This document shows positions 21,400 through 34,000 of a stretch of 64,000 nucleotides of DNA, one piece after another (position 1 is the stretch's first letter; each line of letters starts with the position of its first letter). Under the pieces are notes generated by a model. That model did no database searches and was not told the DNA's origin. It saw only the letters and a program-made list of their open reading frames with translations. The position numbers were made by a program, and so were the translations under genes. The DNA comes from Costus lasius (Eukaryota; Streptophyta; Magnoliopsida; Zingiberales; Costaceae), in NCBI GenBank assembly GCA_027563935.2, contig CM050449.1:79763178-79827177 (forward strand), read 5' to 3'.

Positions 21400-23495
21400 T
21401 GTTGGTGTATATGCCCTAGGACCAAGTTTTGGTCCATCTTTGTACTACTTGACTCTGATATTAATATATATATCTTTCTGGCATTGTCGTTATCATTGTT
21501 TGTCTACACCTGCGATTGTGTACTTACATGATAATGTCCCTGGAGACAGATTGGATCTGTGCTCGAACAATAGTCCCCAGTCGATGTACTTGAGTGGATA
21601 TGGGACAACTCTGGTACTTGAGAAACTGGTATGTGGGCTGATTAGGCACGTGGTGCTAACGCAGACACATGGGTATATCATTGGAGGATATACTGGACAG
21701 ACCCGCTGTGAGGCTATGACTTGGTGTCATGAGTTATCCTCACAAGTGACAGGAGATGCATTGATCCCTTGACTTGAGGTCATTGACCATTCTATATGGT
21801 TAGGGACTTGCTTTGATGCAACCTAACACCTTGCCGTAGTTGGGAGGTCATAACGGTTGTCATTGAGCATGTCACGACCCATATGAGAAGGTCAATGGAC
21901 AGACATAGGATTTGCCCCTTCCTTTGGGAAGTATGATATCCATGGAGCTCCCTTATGGTTCTATGACTGAGAGTGTATGGCCATACCCAGGTAAGAACCT
22001 GTTCTAGTCATAGCCATGTGATTGGATGAAAACAAGTGGTGACACACTTGTCCAATCGGATATCAGTTCGGCAAAGAGACTGTAATGCATCTGTACCTAG
22101 TTGCGATGATGGGGATGTCGATGTCGACATCCATTCCAATAACCTGGGTAGCAGCGATGCACTGCTAGGTGCCACTCACTGCTTGTGATGACCTTTGGTC
22201 AGCACTGCCTGCGTTAGAGGAACCTACAGGGTCGCACACCTTGATACTCGAGTTTTCATATTGATCGGGTAGCCTTTAGATCGAGTTATTGGATAACTCG
22301 AATCTATTTGGGAGATTTCATCAGCGCCAATGGGCCTGATGAGATGGAAGAAACTTATTGGGGCCAACTTCCGTGTTTGGCATATCGATCAAATTAACCA
22401 TGGTTAGCCTCATTTAACCATGGGTTAAATTGGATTGGATCCAATAGCTTGGTTAACATGCATAATGGACTTTTGGCTTGGCCCATTGCTTAGTTGGGCT
22501 TGCTAATAAGTTGTATTGAAGGGCTAAGAGGCTTGAAGGGTATAATGGGGATGAATTAATGGGATAGGCGCATATGGGATTCTAGTTGGACTAGAATTGG
22601 CGCCTATGCCTTGTTTGGTATCTCCTAGGTGATTAAATCAAATTGGATTTGATTAAATCACACAAGATAATTGATTGGATTATGTTTGACAATTGTGGGC
22701 TGATTATTAACATAATTAGAGTCCTAATTGGATTAGGACTTGCGCCCAAGCCACATTAGGCAATCCATCATATTGCCTTGACTAGGTCTAGGCGCATGGA
22801 TGGGATTAATGCCTCATATGGCATGATATGGGCGCATATGGCTGATGCTTGCTTTGGCAAGTCTTAGGCGCATATGGGAGTGGAGATTTAATCAATATAT
22901 TTGATTGGATAATCTCCTAGAATCATGCCCTAATTGTCAACACTTGCCATTCTCCCCTAACCGCCTCTTGCTCCTATAAATAAGCCCTTGCCGCCCCCTC
23001 TCTTGATGATGCTAATTCCTTGGAGGCGTGAAGCATTAGAGGGCGATGGCTTGGAGAGCTTAGAGCTCTTCTTCTTCCATCAAGGGCGCAAGCATGCTTC
23101 TTCTCTTCCTTTCCTTGGCGCAAAGGAACAAGAAGGTTTGCGGCGTTGTCTTCTCCTTCCATCTCCTTGGCGCATCACATCTTGGTGGTGGCGCAAGTTG
23201 CTTGGAGGATTCTCCTAAGGCATGGATCTTCTTCCCGAGGCTAGCACCGGGCGAGGAAGAAGAAAACTTGAGGAATCCGTGTGTGCGAGACTACAGAGGG
23301 CGAACACTTGGGCGCCTTCATCGACATCGGCTTCTAATTGCTTAAAGGTACTTACTATCACATCGTGTCGACCCCCTCACAAGAGATCTTCACTGGGTTT
23401 TTGGGACTAGCCTGTTTCGGGGACATTCTTCCGCTGCGTAAAATGTATGTCCATGGCTCTGAAAAATTGTAAAATGTCCCCGGGGTTTCCCAATA
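21400..23495 (+). repeat. F2 LTR, 2,096 bp, shared by F2a (3') and F2b (5')
   Basis: Starts TGTTGGTGTATATGCC after a polypurine tract and ends GGGTTTCCCAATA directly before a PBS. The final CA is mutated to TA (F2a has CCCAACA). A TATA box TATAAATA lies at 22975-22982. The U3 carries GGCGCATATGG three times (22567, 22831, 22867) and many other GGCGC words. One LTR between two internal regions marks a second LTR-sharing tandem. Confidence 0.9.
22975..22982 (+). promoter_or_regulatory. TATA box of the F2 LTR
   Basis: TATAAATA, preceded by a C/T-rich CCGCCTCTTGCTCC and followed by CCCTTGCCGCCCCC. The aligned position is TTTATAAG in F2a (14106) and TATATAT in F2c (about 26168, -). Transcription would start roughly 30 bases downstream. 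Confidence 0.6.
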
Positions 23496-23496
23496 G

Positions 23497-23508
23497 TGGT
23501 ATCAAAGC
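23497..23508 (+). other. Primer-binding site of F2b
   Basis: TGGTATCAAAGC, one base after the LTR end and complementary to the initiator-Met tRNA 3' end with one difference from the F1 site. It is followed by TACTTGCGAG, which also follows the F3 PBS. Confidence 0.88.
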
Positions 23509-25207
23509 TACTTGCGAGCCTCGAACGATGTTCTTTCATGCTTTTCATGCTCACATGCCATATCTACATTTTCGCATATTGCATAGATGTTGGCGCATGA
23601 TTTTTCTTTAAGTAGAAAAATTGTAGGTCTCTTGTTTCTTACTTCTAATTAACTTCTTGTGGTTCTTTGCTCTCTTCATGTGATGGGATAGACCCATACG
23701 TGGAAGAGAAAATTTCTCCTCTCATAATAGGATAGACCTATCTTGAGAGACTTGTTGGAATAGGGCATGGACTGGGTGATTGCCCTTATCCTAGCAAGTT
23801 AGGGATTGCAAGGAGGGCAACCGGTATGTCTCTTGTAGACTCCTGAGAGAAACATAGAATCAAAGATTTGTGATATGAAGGGAAGGAAGAGAGACATGTT
23901 TTATGAAAAAGTAAAATTTCAGATTTTATGTTTTTCATGAGCATGTAGAATTGCATGAGTAAGTACTTGATTGTGCATGATGTTGTGGTCGTATGTCAAG
24001 CCCCCTAGCATGCCTGTGATGTATCCTTGTGAGGCCTGCGTGCCGCTTTTCTTTTTGCTTTTAACTAAGAAGAAGATTAGGGTGGCGCATCTACTTGGAG
24101 CAAGGTGCATGCTTGCTTGGTTGCGCATCCTTGCCTGATGGCGCAACAAGCTTCAAAGGTGGCACATCCTTGCATAGGAGCGCAAGTTAGGGTTTGGCCG
24201 AGCCTTGTGCTTGTGTGCTATCCCTCTTGTGGCTTGCTAAATGGCGTACCTTCCTTGGAGGAAGACCATGGCATTGGCCGAACCTTGTGGGTATACCCCT
24301 AGGGTTTGAGAGCTAAACCATGGGAGAATGACCTTGGAGCCAACCTTGAAGATAGAGCTAGAGGTCGGCTAGGCTAGGTCTAATCTTGGGGCTTGAATCC
24401 TAGGTCAAGAGTTGAACCGCTTTTTGGCATGGATTGGTTCAATGTCTTGAATGGGCTATGATCACATCATCCTTTTATTGCTTTCTTTACAAAAGCTAAA
24501 GCATGCCTGTGATGTTTTATCGTTATGTTATCACCATAGGATTGCATGCCTGTAATGATAGACATAAGATAAAACTGAGATGATGAGACCTTAAACAAAA
24601 ACCCTCAATTAAAATATCAAGTCTAGTAGCCTTCTAACGTGTAGCCCTCACTAAGCTATCGATCAGTGGAGTTGTGAACTGTTTCCCACCCTCGTGGGAC
24701 ACACCCACTTATCTTTAGAAAGTGCGTGGTGGCAATGGTTTCCCCAGTCCAGTTTTAACCTGGGCGTGCCTTCGCAAGGAAACTCGTTGGCCCTGGGCAT
24801 AACGGTTAGGGATGGACTTAACTAGAAGTTCACATGTGCTGGGCACATGGTGAAAGTCTAGAGGCATCTTTGAGAGGTAAGGGTTTCATGTTGTATCCAG
24901 CCCTCGCTGGACATGAAATGCCAGGACTGTCTCAATAAGGGGAGTTGCTTGGAGCAATCGGCCGGCGCGCCCACCTTAGGAAACATGGGTCACTTTGTGC
25001 ATCTCATCCCACCCTCGTGGGACGCGAAGCCCTGTGTGGAATGAGGATCTCATCTCACTAGGAAATCTTGGATTTCTCGATTGACTTTGTGGGTTGTCAA
25101 TTCGATTAAAAATAGTGGGAGCCATGGTCATTTAAAAGGCAAGTCCAGTTTAAATGACTCGAAGTAGTACTAATCTGCTGTTTCTTGGTTGTTGTAGAAC
25201 AATGGCT
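23509..25207 (+). other. F2b untranslated leader
   Basis: About 1.7 kb without a supported gene. Hairpins: GGC-CTGCGT-GCC (24033-24044), like F1 hairpin a; CCCAC-CCTC-GTGGG (24685-24698); TCCAGC-CCTC-GCTGGA (24896-24911), perfect here while F2a has one mismatch; and CCCAC-CCTC-GTGGG (25008-25021). Confidence 0.78.
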
Positions 25208-25236
25208 ATGAACAATAGCAGTTGGTCACTGCGATC
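25208..25236 (+). pseudogene. F2b gag start, cut after about nine codons
   Basis: Reads MNNSSWSLR like the start of F2a gag, then similarity ends within CTGCGATCG at 25236, where inverted LTR sequence begins. Everything downstream of this point in F2b is lost. Confidence 0.85.
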
Positions 25237-25768
25237 GCCCTCTCATAAAGAGAAGACTTGCGGCTACTAGAAGAAGAGTTGCACCACTTTGATGTTGTCG
25301 CCCTTTGCTTTGCTCTTGCCCCTCTATTTGTGCTCACGTCTCCAAGCATTCATCCTTATGAGAGGGCGACAATGAGTCTTATAAATAGGACTAGAGGCGG
25401 CAAGAGCAATGGCTAGGATCATGCCAAGTGGGCGGCTAGGATAAAGAAGTCTTGAGATAAGGAAAGTCTCAAAGACTTTACCATAAATCTCATTCAACCT
25501 ATCCTAATTTGCCGCCTCTAGTCCTATTTATAAGACTCATTGTCGCCCTCTCATAAGGATGAATGATTGGAGACGTGAGCACAAATAGAGGGGCAAGAGC
25601 AAAGCAAAGGGCGACAACATCAAAGTGGTGCAACTCTTCTTCTAGTGGCCGCAAGTCTTCTCCTTCCTCTCCTCTTGGCGTGACTTGGAGAAGGACTTGG
25701 TGGAGTGAGATCCACTTCATCTTCCTCAAAGCCGAAGCTCTACTTCTTCCTCTTCACTTGGAGTATAC
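25237..25768. repeat. Inverted repeat of F2/F3-type LTR fragments
   Basis: Arms at about 25251-25401 and 25511-25661 are reverse complements over roughly 151 bp with about two mismatches, around a spacer of about 109 bp. Both arms match the promoter-proximal part of F2/F3-type LTRs (compare about 39460-39640). The right arm continues as LTR sequence to about 25765, where the F2c LTR starts. A short word (CGCCCTCTCATAA) occurs at the F2b breakpoint and again within the right arm, suggesting a microhomology-driven join. A transcript would fold into a long hairpin. Confidence 0.85.
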
Positions 25769-27597
25769 TGTTGGGAAACCCCGGGGACATTTTACATTTT
25801 TTTAGAGACACATACATACATTGCACAGCGGAAGAATGTCCCCGAAACAGGTCGGTCCCAAAAACCCAGTGAAGATCGCATGCAAGGGGGTCGACACGAT
25901 GAGTTAGAAAATACCTCAGAGCAAGATGAGGTCGATGTCGTGATAGGCGCCCAAGTGTGCGCCCTCTGCAGTCTCACACACACGGATGCCTCGAGTCCTC
26001 TTCTTCCACGCCCGGTGCTAGCCTCGGGAAGAAGATCCAAGCCTTAGGGAGATGCTCCAACCACCTTGCGCCACCAAGAGAGAAAGATGCGCCAATGCTC
26101 CTTGCTCTCGCTCCCTTCTTATGTTCACACCTCCAAGGATGAATCATAATAAGAGAGGGCGGCTAGGGTCACATATATAGGGCAAGAGGCGATTAGGGCA
26201 AGGGCTAGGATCATGACAAGTGTAGGGCTAGGATGTGGAGGTTTAATGCAAGGAAAGTCTCCAAGACTTTACCATAAACTTCATTCAACCTTTCCATAAT
26301 TGCCCAAGTACCATATCAGCCCAAGACATGCCTTAAAGGCATTCATACCATCAAGGGAGAAGGGCTAGGCACAAATTGCTTCCTTAATGAAGCAATTTTG
26401 CCACCCTAACCCCATTATGCCCCTTAGGCGCCAATGGGGTTGGGTTTCTCCCCATTATACCCTTTTAGCCTCTCTTCTCTTCATGAGAGCTTGTTATTGG
26501 GCTTCATTGGATAATGAGCTAGCCCAAACTTCATTCTATGGGTTGATTAAGCATTTGGATCCAATCCAATGCAACCCTAATCCAAGTGTGACCAACCATG
26601 GTCAAATACGGGTCAACCTGCCAAAAATAAAGTTTGGCTCCAATAACATTCTTCCATCTCATCAGGCCCATTGGCGCTGATGAAATCTCCCAATTAGATC
26701 CGAGTTATCCAATAACTCGATCATAAGGCTTCCCGATCAATACGAGAACTCAAGTATCAAGGTGTGCGACCCTGTAGGTTCCTCTGACGCTGGCAGTGCT
26801 GACCAAAGGTCACCACAAGCAGTGAGTGGCACCTAGCAGTGCATCGCTGCTACCCAGGTCATTGGAATGGATATCGACATCGACATCCCCATCATCGCAA
26901 CTAGGTACAGATGCATTACAGTCTCTTTGCCGGACTGATATCCGATTGGACAAGTGTGTCACCACTTGTTTTCACCCAATCACATGGCTATGACTAAAAC
27001 AGGTTCTTACCTGGGTATGGCCATACACTCTCAGTCATAGAACCATAGAGGAGCTCCATGGATATCATACTTCCCTAAGGAAGGGGCAAATCCTATGTCT
27101 GTCCATTGATCTTCTCATATGGGTCGTGACATTCTCAATAACAACCGTTATGACCTCCCAGCTACGGCAAGGTGTTGGGTTGTATCAAAGCAAGTCCCTA
27201 ACCATATAGAATGATCAATGACCTCAAGTCAAGGGATCAATGCATCTCCTGTCACTTATGAGGATAACTCATGACACCAAGTCATAGCCTCATAGCGGGT
27301 CTATCCAGTATATCCTCCCATGATATACCCATGTGTCTGCGTTAGCACCCCGTGCCAAACCAGCCCACATACCAGTCTTACAAGTACCATAGTTGTCCCA
27401 TATCTACTAAGGTACATTAACTGGGGATGATTATTTGAGCACAGATCCAATCTGTCTCCTGGGACATTATCATGTAAGTACACAATCGCAGGTGCAGATA
27501 GACAATGATAACGACAATGCCAGAATGATATATAACTATCAATGTCAAGTAGTACATAAGTTGACCAAAGCTAGGTCCTAGGGCATATACACCAACA
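25769..27597 (-). repeat. F2c 3' LTR, 1,829 bp
   Basis: On + it begins TGTTGGGAAACCCCGGGGAC (the LTR end read backwards) and ends TATACACCAACA (the LTR start). A TATA-like TATATAT lies near 26168 on -. It is shorter than the LTR at 21400-23495 through internal deletions. Confidence 0.9.
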
Positions 27598-27598
27598 A

Positions 27599-27606
27599 TC
27601 TCCCAC
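27599..27606 (-). other. Polypurine tract of F2c
   Basis: TCTCCCAC on + is GTGGGAGA on -, adjacent to the LTR start and 12 bases past the pol stop. Confidence 0.85.
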
Positions 27607-27618
27607 TTGCACTAAGAC

Positions 27619-28764
27619 CTAGAAGTTGAGCAATCTCAACCCCATATCTCTAGCGTGACCATCATGCTTCTGCTGCGCCAAAGCCTTGGTCAATGGGTCT
27701 GCTAGATTGTTATCTGTGTCTACTCTGCTAATCTTGACATCACCTCTGTCTATGATCTCTCTGATCAGGTGAAATCTTCTGAGTATGTGTTTGGATCTTT
27801 GATGAGACCGTGGTTCCTTGGCTTGTGCAATTGCTCCATTGTTGTCACAATAGAGCTCAATGGGATCCACTGCACTAGGAACCACCTGAAGATCAGATAT
27901 GAACTTCCTTATCCAAACAGCTTCCTTGGTTGCCTCAGAAGCAGCCACATACTCAGCTTCGGTTGTAGAATCTGCTATGGTGGATTGCTTGAAGCTCTTC
28001 CAACATACAGCGCCTCCATTTATCTTGAACACATAGCCGGCATGCGATCTAAAGTCGTCAGGGTCAGACTGGAATGATGCATCAGTATAGCCCTGCATAC
28101 TGAGCTCTTCCTGTCCCCCATAGACCAAGAACAAATCCTTAGTTCTCCTCAGATACTTTAGGATGTTCTTTACAGCCACCCAGTGCTGTAGACCTGGATT
28201 AGATTGGTATCGGCTGGTTATGCTTACAGCATATGCCACGTCTGGTCTAGTACACAACATTGCATACATGATCGATCCTACTGCTGAAGCATAAGGAATT
28301 CGACTCATGTCATCCCTCTCAGCCTGTGTTGTAGGACACTGGCTCTTTGAAAGAGTAAGGCCATGTCTCACTGGAAGGTATCCTTTCTTGGATTGCTCCA
28401 TGTAGAACCTCTCCAGTACCTTATCAATGTAGGTACTCTGACTAAGGGCCAGGAGCCTCTTGGATCTATCTCGGTAGATCCTCATGCCTAGAATATAGGC
28501 GGCCTCCCCTATGTCTTTCATCTCAAAACACTTCCCCAACCATGTCTTCACAGCTTGAAGACTAGGGATGTCGTTTCCGATGAGCAGTATGTCATCGACA
28601 TACAAGACCAGAAAAATCACCAAGCTCCCACTGAATTTTCTATATACACAGGCGTCATCTTTGCTTTTGATAAAGCCATAATCTCTCACAGCTTCATCAA
28701 ATCGAAGATTCCAACTTCGAGATGCTTGCTTTAATCCATAAATGGATCTCTTTAGCCTGCAGAC
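27619..28764 (-). pseudogene. F2c RT (C-terminal part) and RNase H, cut by F3
   Basis: An open frame of about 382 codons from CRLKRSIYGLKQASRSW to the natural stop after GLRLLNF. It contains RT motif YVDDILLIGN, then RNase H with YTDASFQSD, TTEAEYVAAS and CDNNGAIAQ, and the tail NNLADPLTKALAQQKH. The frame is intact to the point where the F3 LTR begins at 28765. The codons upstream of 28764 in the same open frame are F3 LTR read backwards and do not belong. The rest of pol and gag should lie beyond the F3 insertion, outside the window. The preserved frame suggests F2c was young when F3 struck. Confidence 0.92.
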
Positions 28765-29311
28765 TGTTGGTGTATATGCCCTAAAGACCAATGTATGGAC
28801 ATGGTCAGGCATTGTTTGAATGTACTTTGATAGAACTATTACTTTTTATATAGGCATGGTCGTTATTATGCAGACTTCTCTACCTGCGTTGATGTATTGA
28901 GTTGCATAATAATGTCCCAGGAGTTTGGATTGGATCCATTCTCATAAGCTATCCCCAGACAAGGTACCTTAGCAGATATGGGACAGCTTTGGTACATGTG
29001 AGACTGGTGTATGGGCTGGTTAGGTGCGGGGCACAGTAACGCAGACATACAGGTGCATTGGATGCACTGGAGTGATCCACCGTGAGGATTGACTTGTCTA
29101 GTCAACGAGTCAATCTCACATGCAAGAGGTTTGCATTGATCCTTAGACTTGAGGTATTCATGTCTAGATTTGATGATGGGTATGCTTTGATACAGTCTTA
29201 CGTCTCTCCGTAATTGGGGGACTAAAATGACTGTCATTGGGCATGTCATAAGTCATATAGAGACATGGATGACCAATAGTAGGATTTGCCCCTTCCTTCC
29301 GAGGAAGCATG
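28765..29311 (+). repeat. F3 5' LTR, first part
   Basis: Starts TGTTGGTGTATATGCC and aligns loosely with the F2 LTR start. It ends in GCATG (29307-29311), which is duplicated on the far side of copy C. The second part is at 38400-40243; together the LTR is about 2.39 kb. Confidence 0.88.
29307..29311. repeat. Target-site duplication, left of copy C
   Basis: GCATG, repeated exactly at 38395-38399 on the other side of the element. Confidence 0.95.
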
Positions 29312-31027
29312 TGAAGGGTCCCCTTCAAGGGGGAGCGCAAGCATGTGAAACCCCTTTCAAGAGGGGGGCGAAAAACCCTTAAGGGTGGCGCATGACAATT
29401 ACAAGCGGAAGCAAGGGTTTTCCATGGATCTTAGCAAGATAATATGATCAACTTGATGAAGTTTAGATCCATACCAAAGCCATGAGGAAGATGGCGACTT
29501 GGAAGCAAGAGAACAAGAGAGGTCTCCTCCACAAGGCGCGCACACAAGAAGAAGTTGGCTTGCTCCTTGTCGTCCTTTGTGCTAGCAAAGGGCTTGAAGA
29601 ATCCAAATCGCTTGAAGGAGAATCCTTGGATGTCTTCTTGGTTTGGCTTGCCGAATGCCTCTCTACATCTCTCGGCGATCATCCACACTCAAGAGCACAC
29701 ATTCGCCCAAAAGAGAAGCCATCACGCAAAGGCGTTTCTTGGCTTAAGCGTTTAGGCGTTGAGACTTCCATATATGGTAAGTCTTCACTCCACACGTTCA
29801 CACTTAGTGAACTAATCAAAACGCTTAATTAATTTGAACCATGCGTTCACATCCTTGAACCGGTTCAATTGACTTTGGTTCAACAACCAAATCAAACCAA
29901 GACCAAACCAAGACATGCCATGGTCTAAATCTAGTATGAACCATGAAGGTTCAAGATCTAACCATACATATCTAGATGCACTTGATCTCACTGATCTAGC
30001 ATCAATACTCTCGATCGAAGCTTACCGATCTTAAGCTCTAATCAATCAAACATGATCAGACCAGATCTCACTTACAATCAGAGTCTACTCTCCTTTAACT
30101 GAACCAAAACAATTCAGTCCACACGATCTGACATGAGTAAGCCATATCATCAAATTGTGCGACCCTGAGGGTTTCCTTTAAATGTCGGTAACGACAACTT
30201 ACATTATCACGATCAGTGAGGGGTATCTAGCAACACATCACTGTCTCCCGATATAAAGGAAAGAGTCTTCCAAGACTACACCCAAACCACAGCACAAGTG
30301 TGAATCAAACTCACGAGGCATGCATGTTTCCTTTGCCACTGGATGTTCTTATTGGACAAGCATGTCAAGCCTGTAACTCCAATAGGATGAGCATGATTAG
30401 ATCAGATGATCACTGTCATCTGGGTATGGCCATACACTTTCTCAATCATCTCATACAGGGGGGCCCTCTAGAACATCACACTCCTTGAACAAGGAGACGG
30501 CAATCCTTTATCTATCACTAGTGCCCTAACCTGACTCAAGCTCATCATCCAAGATAGTCTATAATCATTATGTTTCAAATGATATTGAACTACCTCAAAA
30601 CAATGACAATCATCATTTAGAAACACAAGTGATCTCAAGTCAAAGGAAAATGTGCCACTTGCTGCTATCAAGGATTATTCACATTGTGACAAACAATTGA
30701 ATATCCTAGAAGGGTCTGTCCAGTACATCCAATGTACCCATGAGTCTACATCTTATTCCATGCTCGAAGCATCCTATAAGATTAGCACACATATTAGTCT
30801 CAATCATATCAAGGCTGTCTCATGTTCACCAAGATATCTCGACTAAGGACATAGAGCCTGTCAGCCTAGCTGAACAGCTTTGAGACATTATTCAGAAGTA
30901 CACTTATTACAGCAGACAAGGTAACAACCTGAATAATAACCATGCCTTTATAAACATAAGAGTTTATTACATGATACTTATACAATCCCAAGGCCTCAAA
31001 CATTAGCCTTAAGGGCATACCCCAACA
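29312..31027 (-). repeat. 3' LTR of copy C, 1,716 bp
   Basis: On + it runs from TGAAGGGTCCCC to ATACCCCAACA. U3 dyads (read on +) are GTTCAC-ACTTA-GTGAAC (29796-29812) and CCATATATGG (29768-29777). The 116-codon frame in it recurs identically placed in the other LTR and is not called as a gene. Confidence 0.95.
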
Positions 31028-31028
31028 A

Positions 31029-31036
31029 TCTCCCAC
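31029..31036 (-). other. Polypurine tract of copy C
   Basis: GTGGGAGA on -, directly inside the 3' LTR. Confidence 0.85.
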
Positions 31037-31047
31037 TTGCACTTAAT

Positions 31048-34000
31048 CTAATGGTTGAGAAACCTCAAACCCATATTATTACAGTGCTTCTCATGCTTCT
31101 GCTGCGCCAGAGGCTTGGTAAGCGGGTCTGCCAGATTGTCATCTGTATGAACCTTGCAGATTTTGATCTCGCCACGATCAATGATCTCCCGGATCAAGTG
31201 AAACTGTCTCTGTATGTGCTTGGACTTCTGGTGCGACCGTGGTTCCTTTGCTTGTGCGATTGCTCCAGTGTTATCACAGAAGATAACCAAAGGATCTGCA
31301 CTCGAAGGAACGACACCAAGTTCTCTCACGAACTTGCGAATCCATACTGCCTCCTTGGATGCTTCCGAGGCTGCAACATACTCGGCTTCTGTTGTGGAAT
31401 CAGCAACAGTTGACTGTTTGAAACTCTTCCACACCACAGCACCTCCATTCAAGCTAAAAACATAGCCTGATTGCGATCGGAAATCATCCTGGTCCGACTG
31501 GAACGAAGCGTCAGTATATCCCTCTATACTGAGTTCTTCCTGACCACCATATATCAAGAACATATCTTTTGTCCTCCGCAGATATTTTATAATGTTCTTG
31601 ACTGCAATCCAGTGCGCCAAACCTGGATTACTTTGGAAACGACTGGTCACGCTTAACCCATAAGCGATGTCTGGGCGAGTACACAACATCGCATACATTA
31701 TGGACCCAATAGCCGAAGCATAAGGCGTATTGTCCATTTCATCTTTCTCAGTCTGTGTTTGTGGACACTGACTCTTCGAAAGATTCAGACCATGTCTGAC
31801 TGGAAGATATCCACGTTTAGAAGTCTCTAAATGGAATCTCTCCAGGACTTTATCGATGTAAGTACTCTGGCACAGCCCGAGAAGCCTCTTAGATCTATCC
31901 CGGTAGATCTTCACACCTAACACATAGGCTGCTTCTCCTAGATCTTTCATCTGGAAACATTTTCCTAACCATGCTTTAACAGCATGCAGTTCAGGAATAT
32001 CATTTCCAATGATCAAGATATCATCGACGTAGAGGACTAGGAAAGTAATCACGCTCCCACTAAACCTCTTATATACACACGGGTCATCCTCATTCTTGAT
32101 GAAACCAAACTCAGAGATTGATTCATCAAAACGAATGTTCCAGCTTCTAGATGCTTGTTTAAGTCCATAAATGGACTTCTTTAACTTGCATATTTTATGA
32201 CGATCTGATGGATTCGTGAAGCCTTCAGGTTGTGTCATATACACATCCTCATCCAGATTTCCATTAAGGAAAGCTGTCTTCACATCCATCTGCCAGATCT
32301 CATAATCGTAATATGCAGCTATCGCGAAAAGAATCCGAATAGACTTGAACATGGCCACAGGTGAGAAAGTTTCATCATAATCTATCCCGTAGATTTGTTT
32401 GAAACCTTTCGCAACTAGCCTGCCTTTATAGGTAACCACGTTACCATCCATGTCAATCTTCTTCTTGAAGATCCATTTACAGCCTATAGGGATTACTCCC
32501 GGAGGCGGATCAACCAAATCCCAGACTTGGTTATCTGACATGGAGTCCATCTCGGCTCGCATAGCATTAAGCCATCTAGATGACTCCGGTCCACTGACCG
32601 CATCCGCATAAGTGAGGGGTTCATCATTATCAATGATGTAGACTCCGTCATAGCGCTCAGGCTGTCGACGGATCCTTCCCGATCTACGCGGTTCCCGTGA
32701 TATTTGAGCCTCAGGTTGTGTAGTAACCTGATCTACCGGCTCAGGCACATCCAACTGTGCTTGACTACTTTGTCCTTCTTCTGGATTCTCATCCAGCTTT
32801 ATTTCTCTCCCACTAGCCTCTTGCAGAAGAAACTCCTTCTCAAGAAATATGGCCGTCCGAGCAACAAATACTTTGTTCTCCTTGGGATCGTAGAAATAAT
32901 AACCCTTAGTTTCCTTAGGGTAACCGACAAAGATGCATTTCTCAGATCTGCTCTCCAGTTTCCCAGAGGCGAGCTTTTTGACATAAGCCTCGCAACCCCA
33001 GATCCTGATAAATGTCAAGCTTGGCTGTTTCCCATACCATAACTCATATGGTGTCTTAGAAACTGCCTTGGATGGCACTCGGTTTAGTACCTTTGCAGCT
33101 GTTTCCAGTGCAAAACCCCAAAAGGAGTATGGAAGAGTAGCCTGACTCATCATAGAACGAACCATATCAAGTAACGTTCTATTTCTCCTCTCGGACACAC
33201 CATTCCATTGCGGTGTTCCTGGCGGAGTGAGCTGTGAGATAATCCCACACTCTTTTAGATAGTCAGTAAATTCTCGACTTAGGTATTCACCACCTCGATC
33301 AGAACGAAGTGCCTTGATATTTCGGCCTAGCTGATTTTGTACTTCATTCTTGAACTCTTTGAACTTGTCAAAAGATTCACTCTTATGTCTCATAAGATAG
33401 ACATAACCATACCTACTGAAATCATCAGTAAAGGTAATGAAGTACTGATAGCCACCTCTAGCATGTTTACTAAATGGCCCACACACATCACTGTGTATGA
33501 GGTCAAGTAAACCTGAAGCCCTTTGACCTTTGTTAGGAAAAGGTGACTTCGTCATTTTACCCATCAAACAAGCTTTGCATGTATCTATCTCCTTGTAGGA
33601 GAATGATCCCAGCAGTCCATGATCATGCAACCGCTTAATGCGCTTCTCGTTTATATGGCCCAAACGACTATGCCATAGCAAGGTGCTGTCATCAGCATAC
33701 TTGGCTTTCTTATTATCAATGTTGTGTATCGAATGTTCCATGTCCAACATGAACAACCCATTGTTAATTGAACCAGTAGCATACACAATATTATCTAGAG
33801 AAAGTACACACTTTGAAGTCTTGCATTCAAAGGAAAAACCCTTCCTGACAAGAGCAGGAATGGAGATAATATTCTTGGTAATACTGGGTACAAAATAACA
33901 ATTGTTTAATTCTAATACAATGCCAGATGGTAAAGAAATGAAATAGTCTCCTACAGCAACAGCAGCAACCCGTGCCCCGTTTCCAACGCGTAGGTCTACC

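Noticed and set aside
29482..29832. 116-codon frame in the copy C 3' LTR, repeated at 36849-37199
   Set aside because: It lies in the LTR, is duplicated only because LTRs are duplicated, is absent from other F1 LTRs, and has no recognisable domain.
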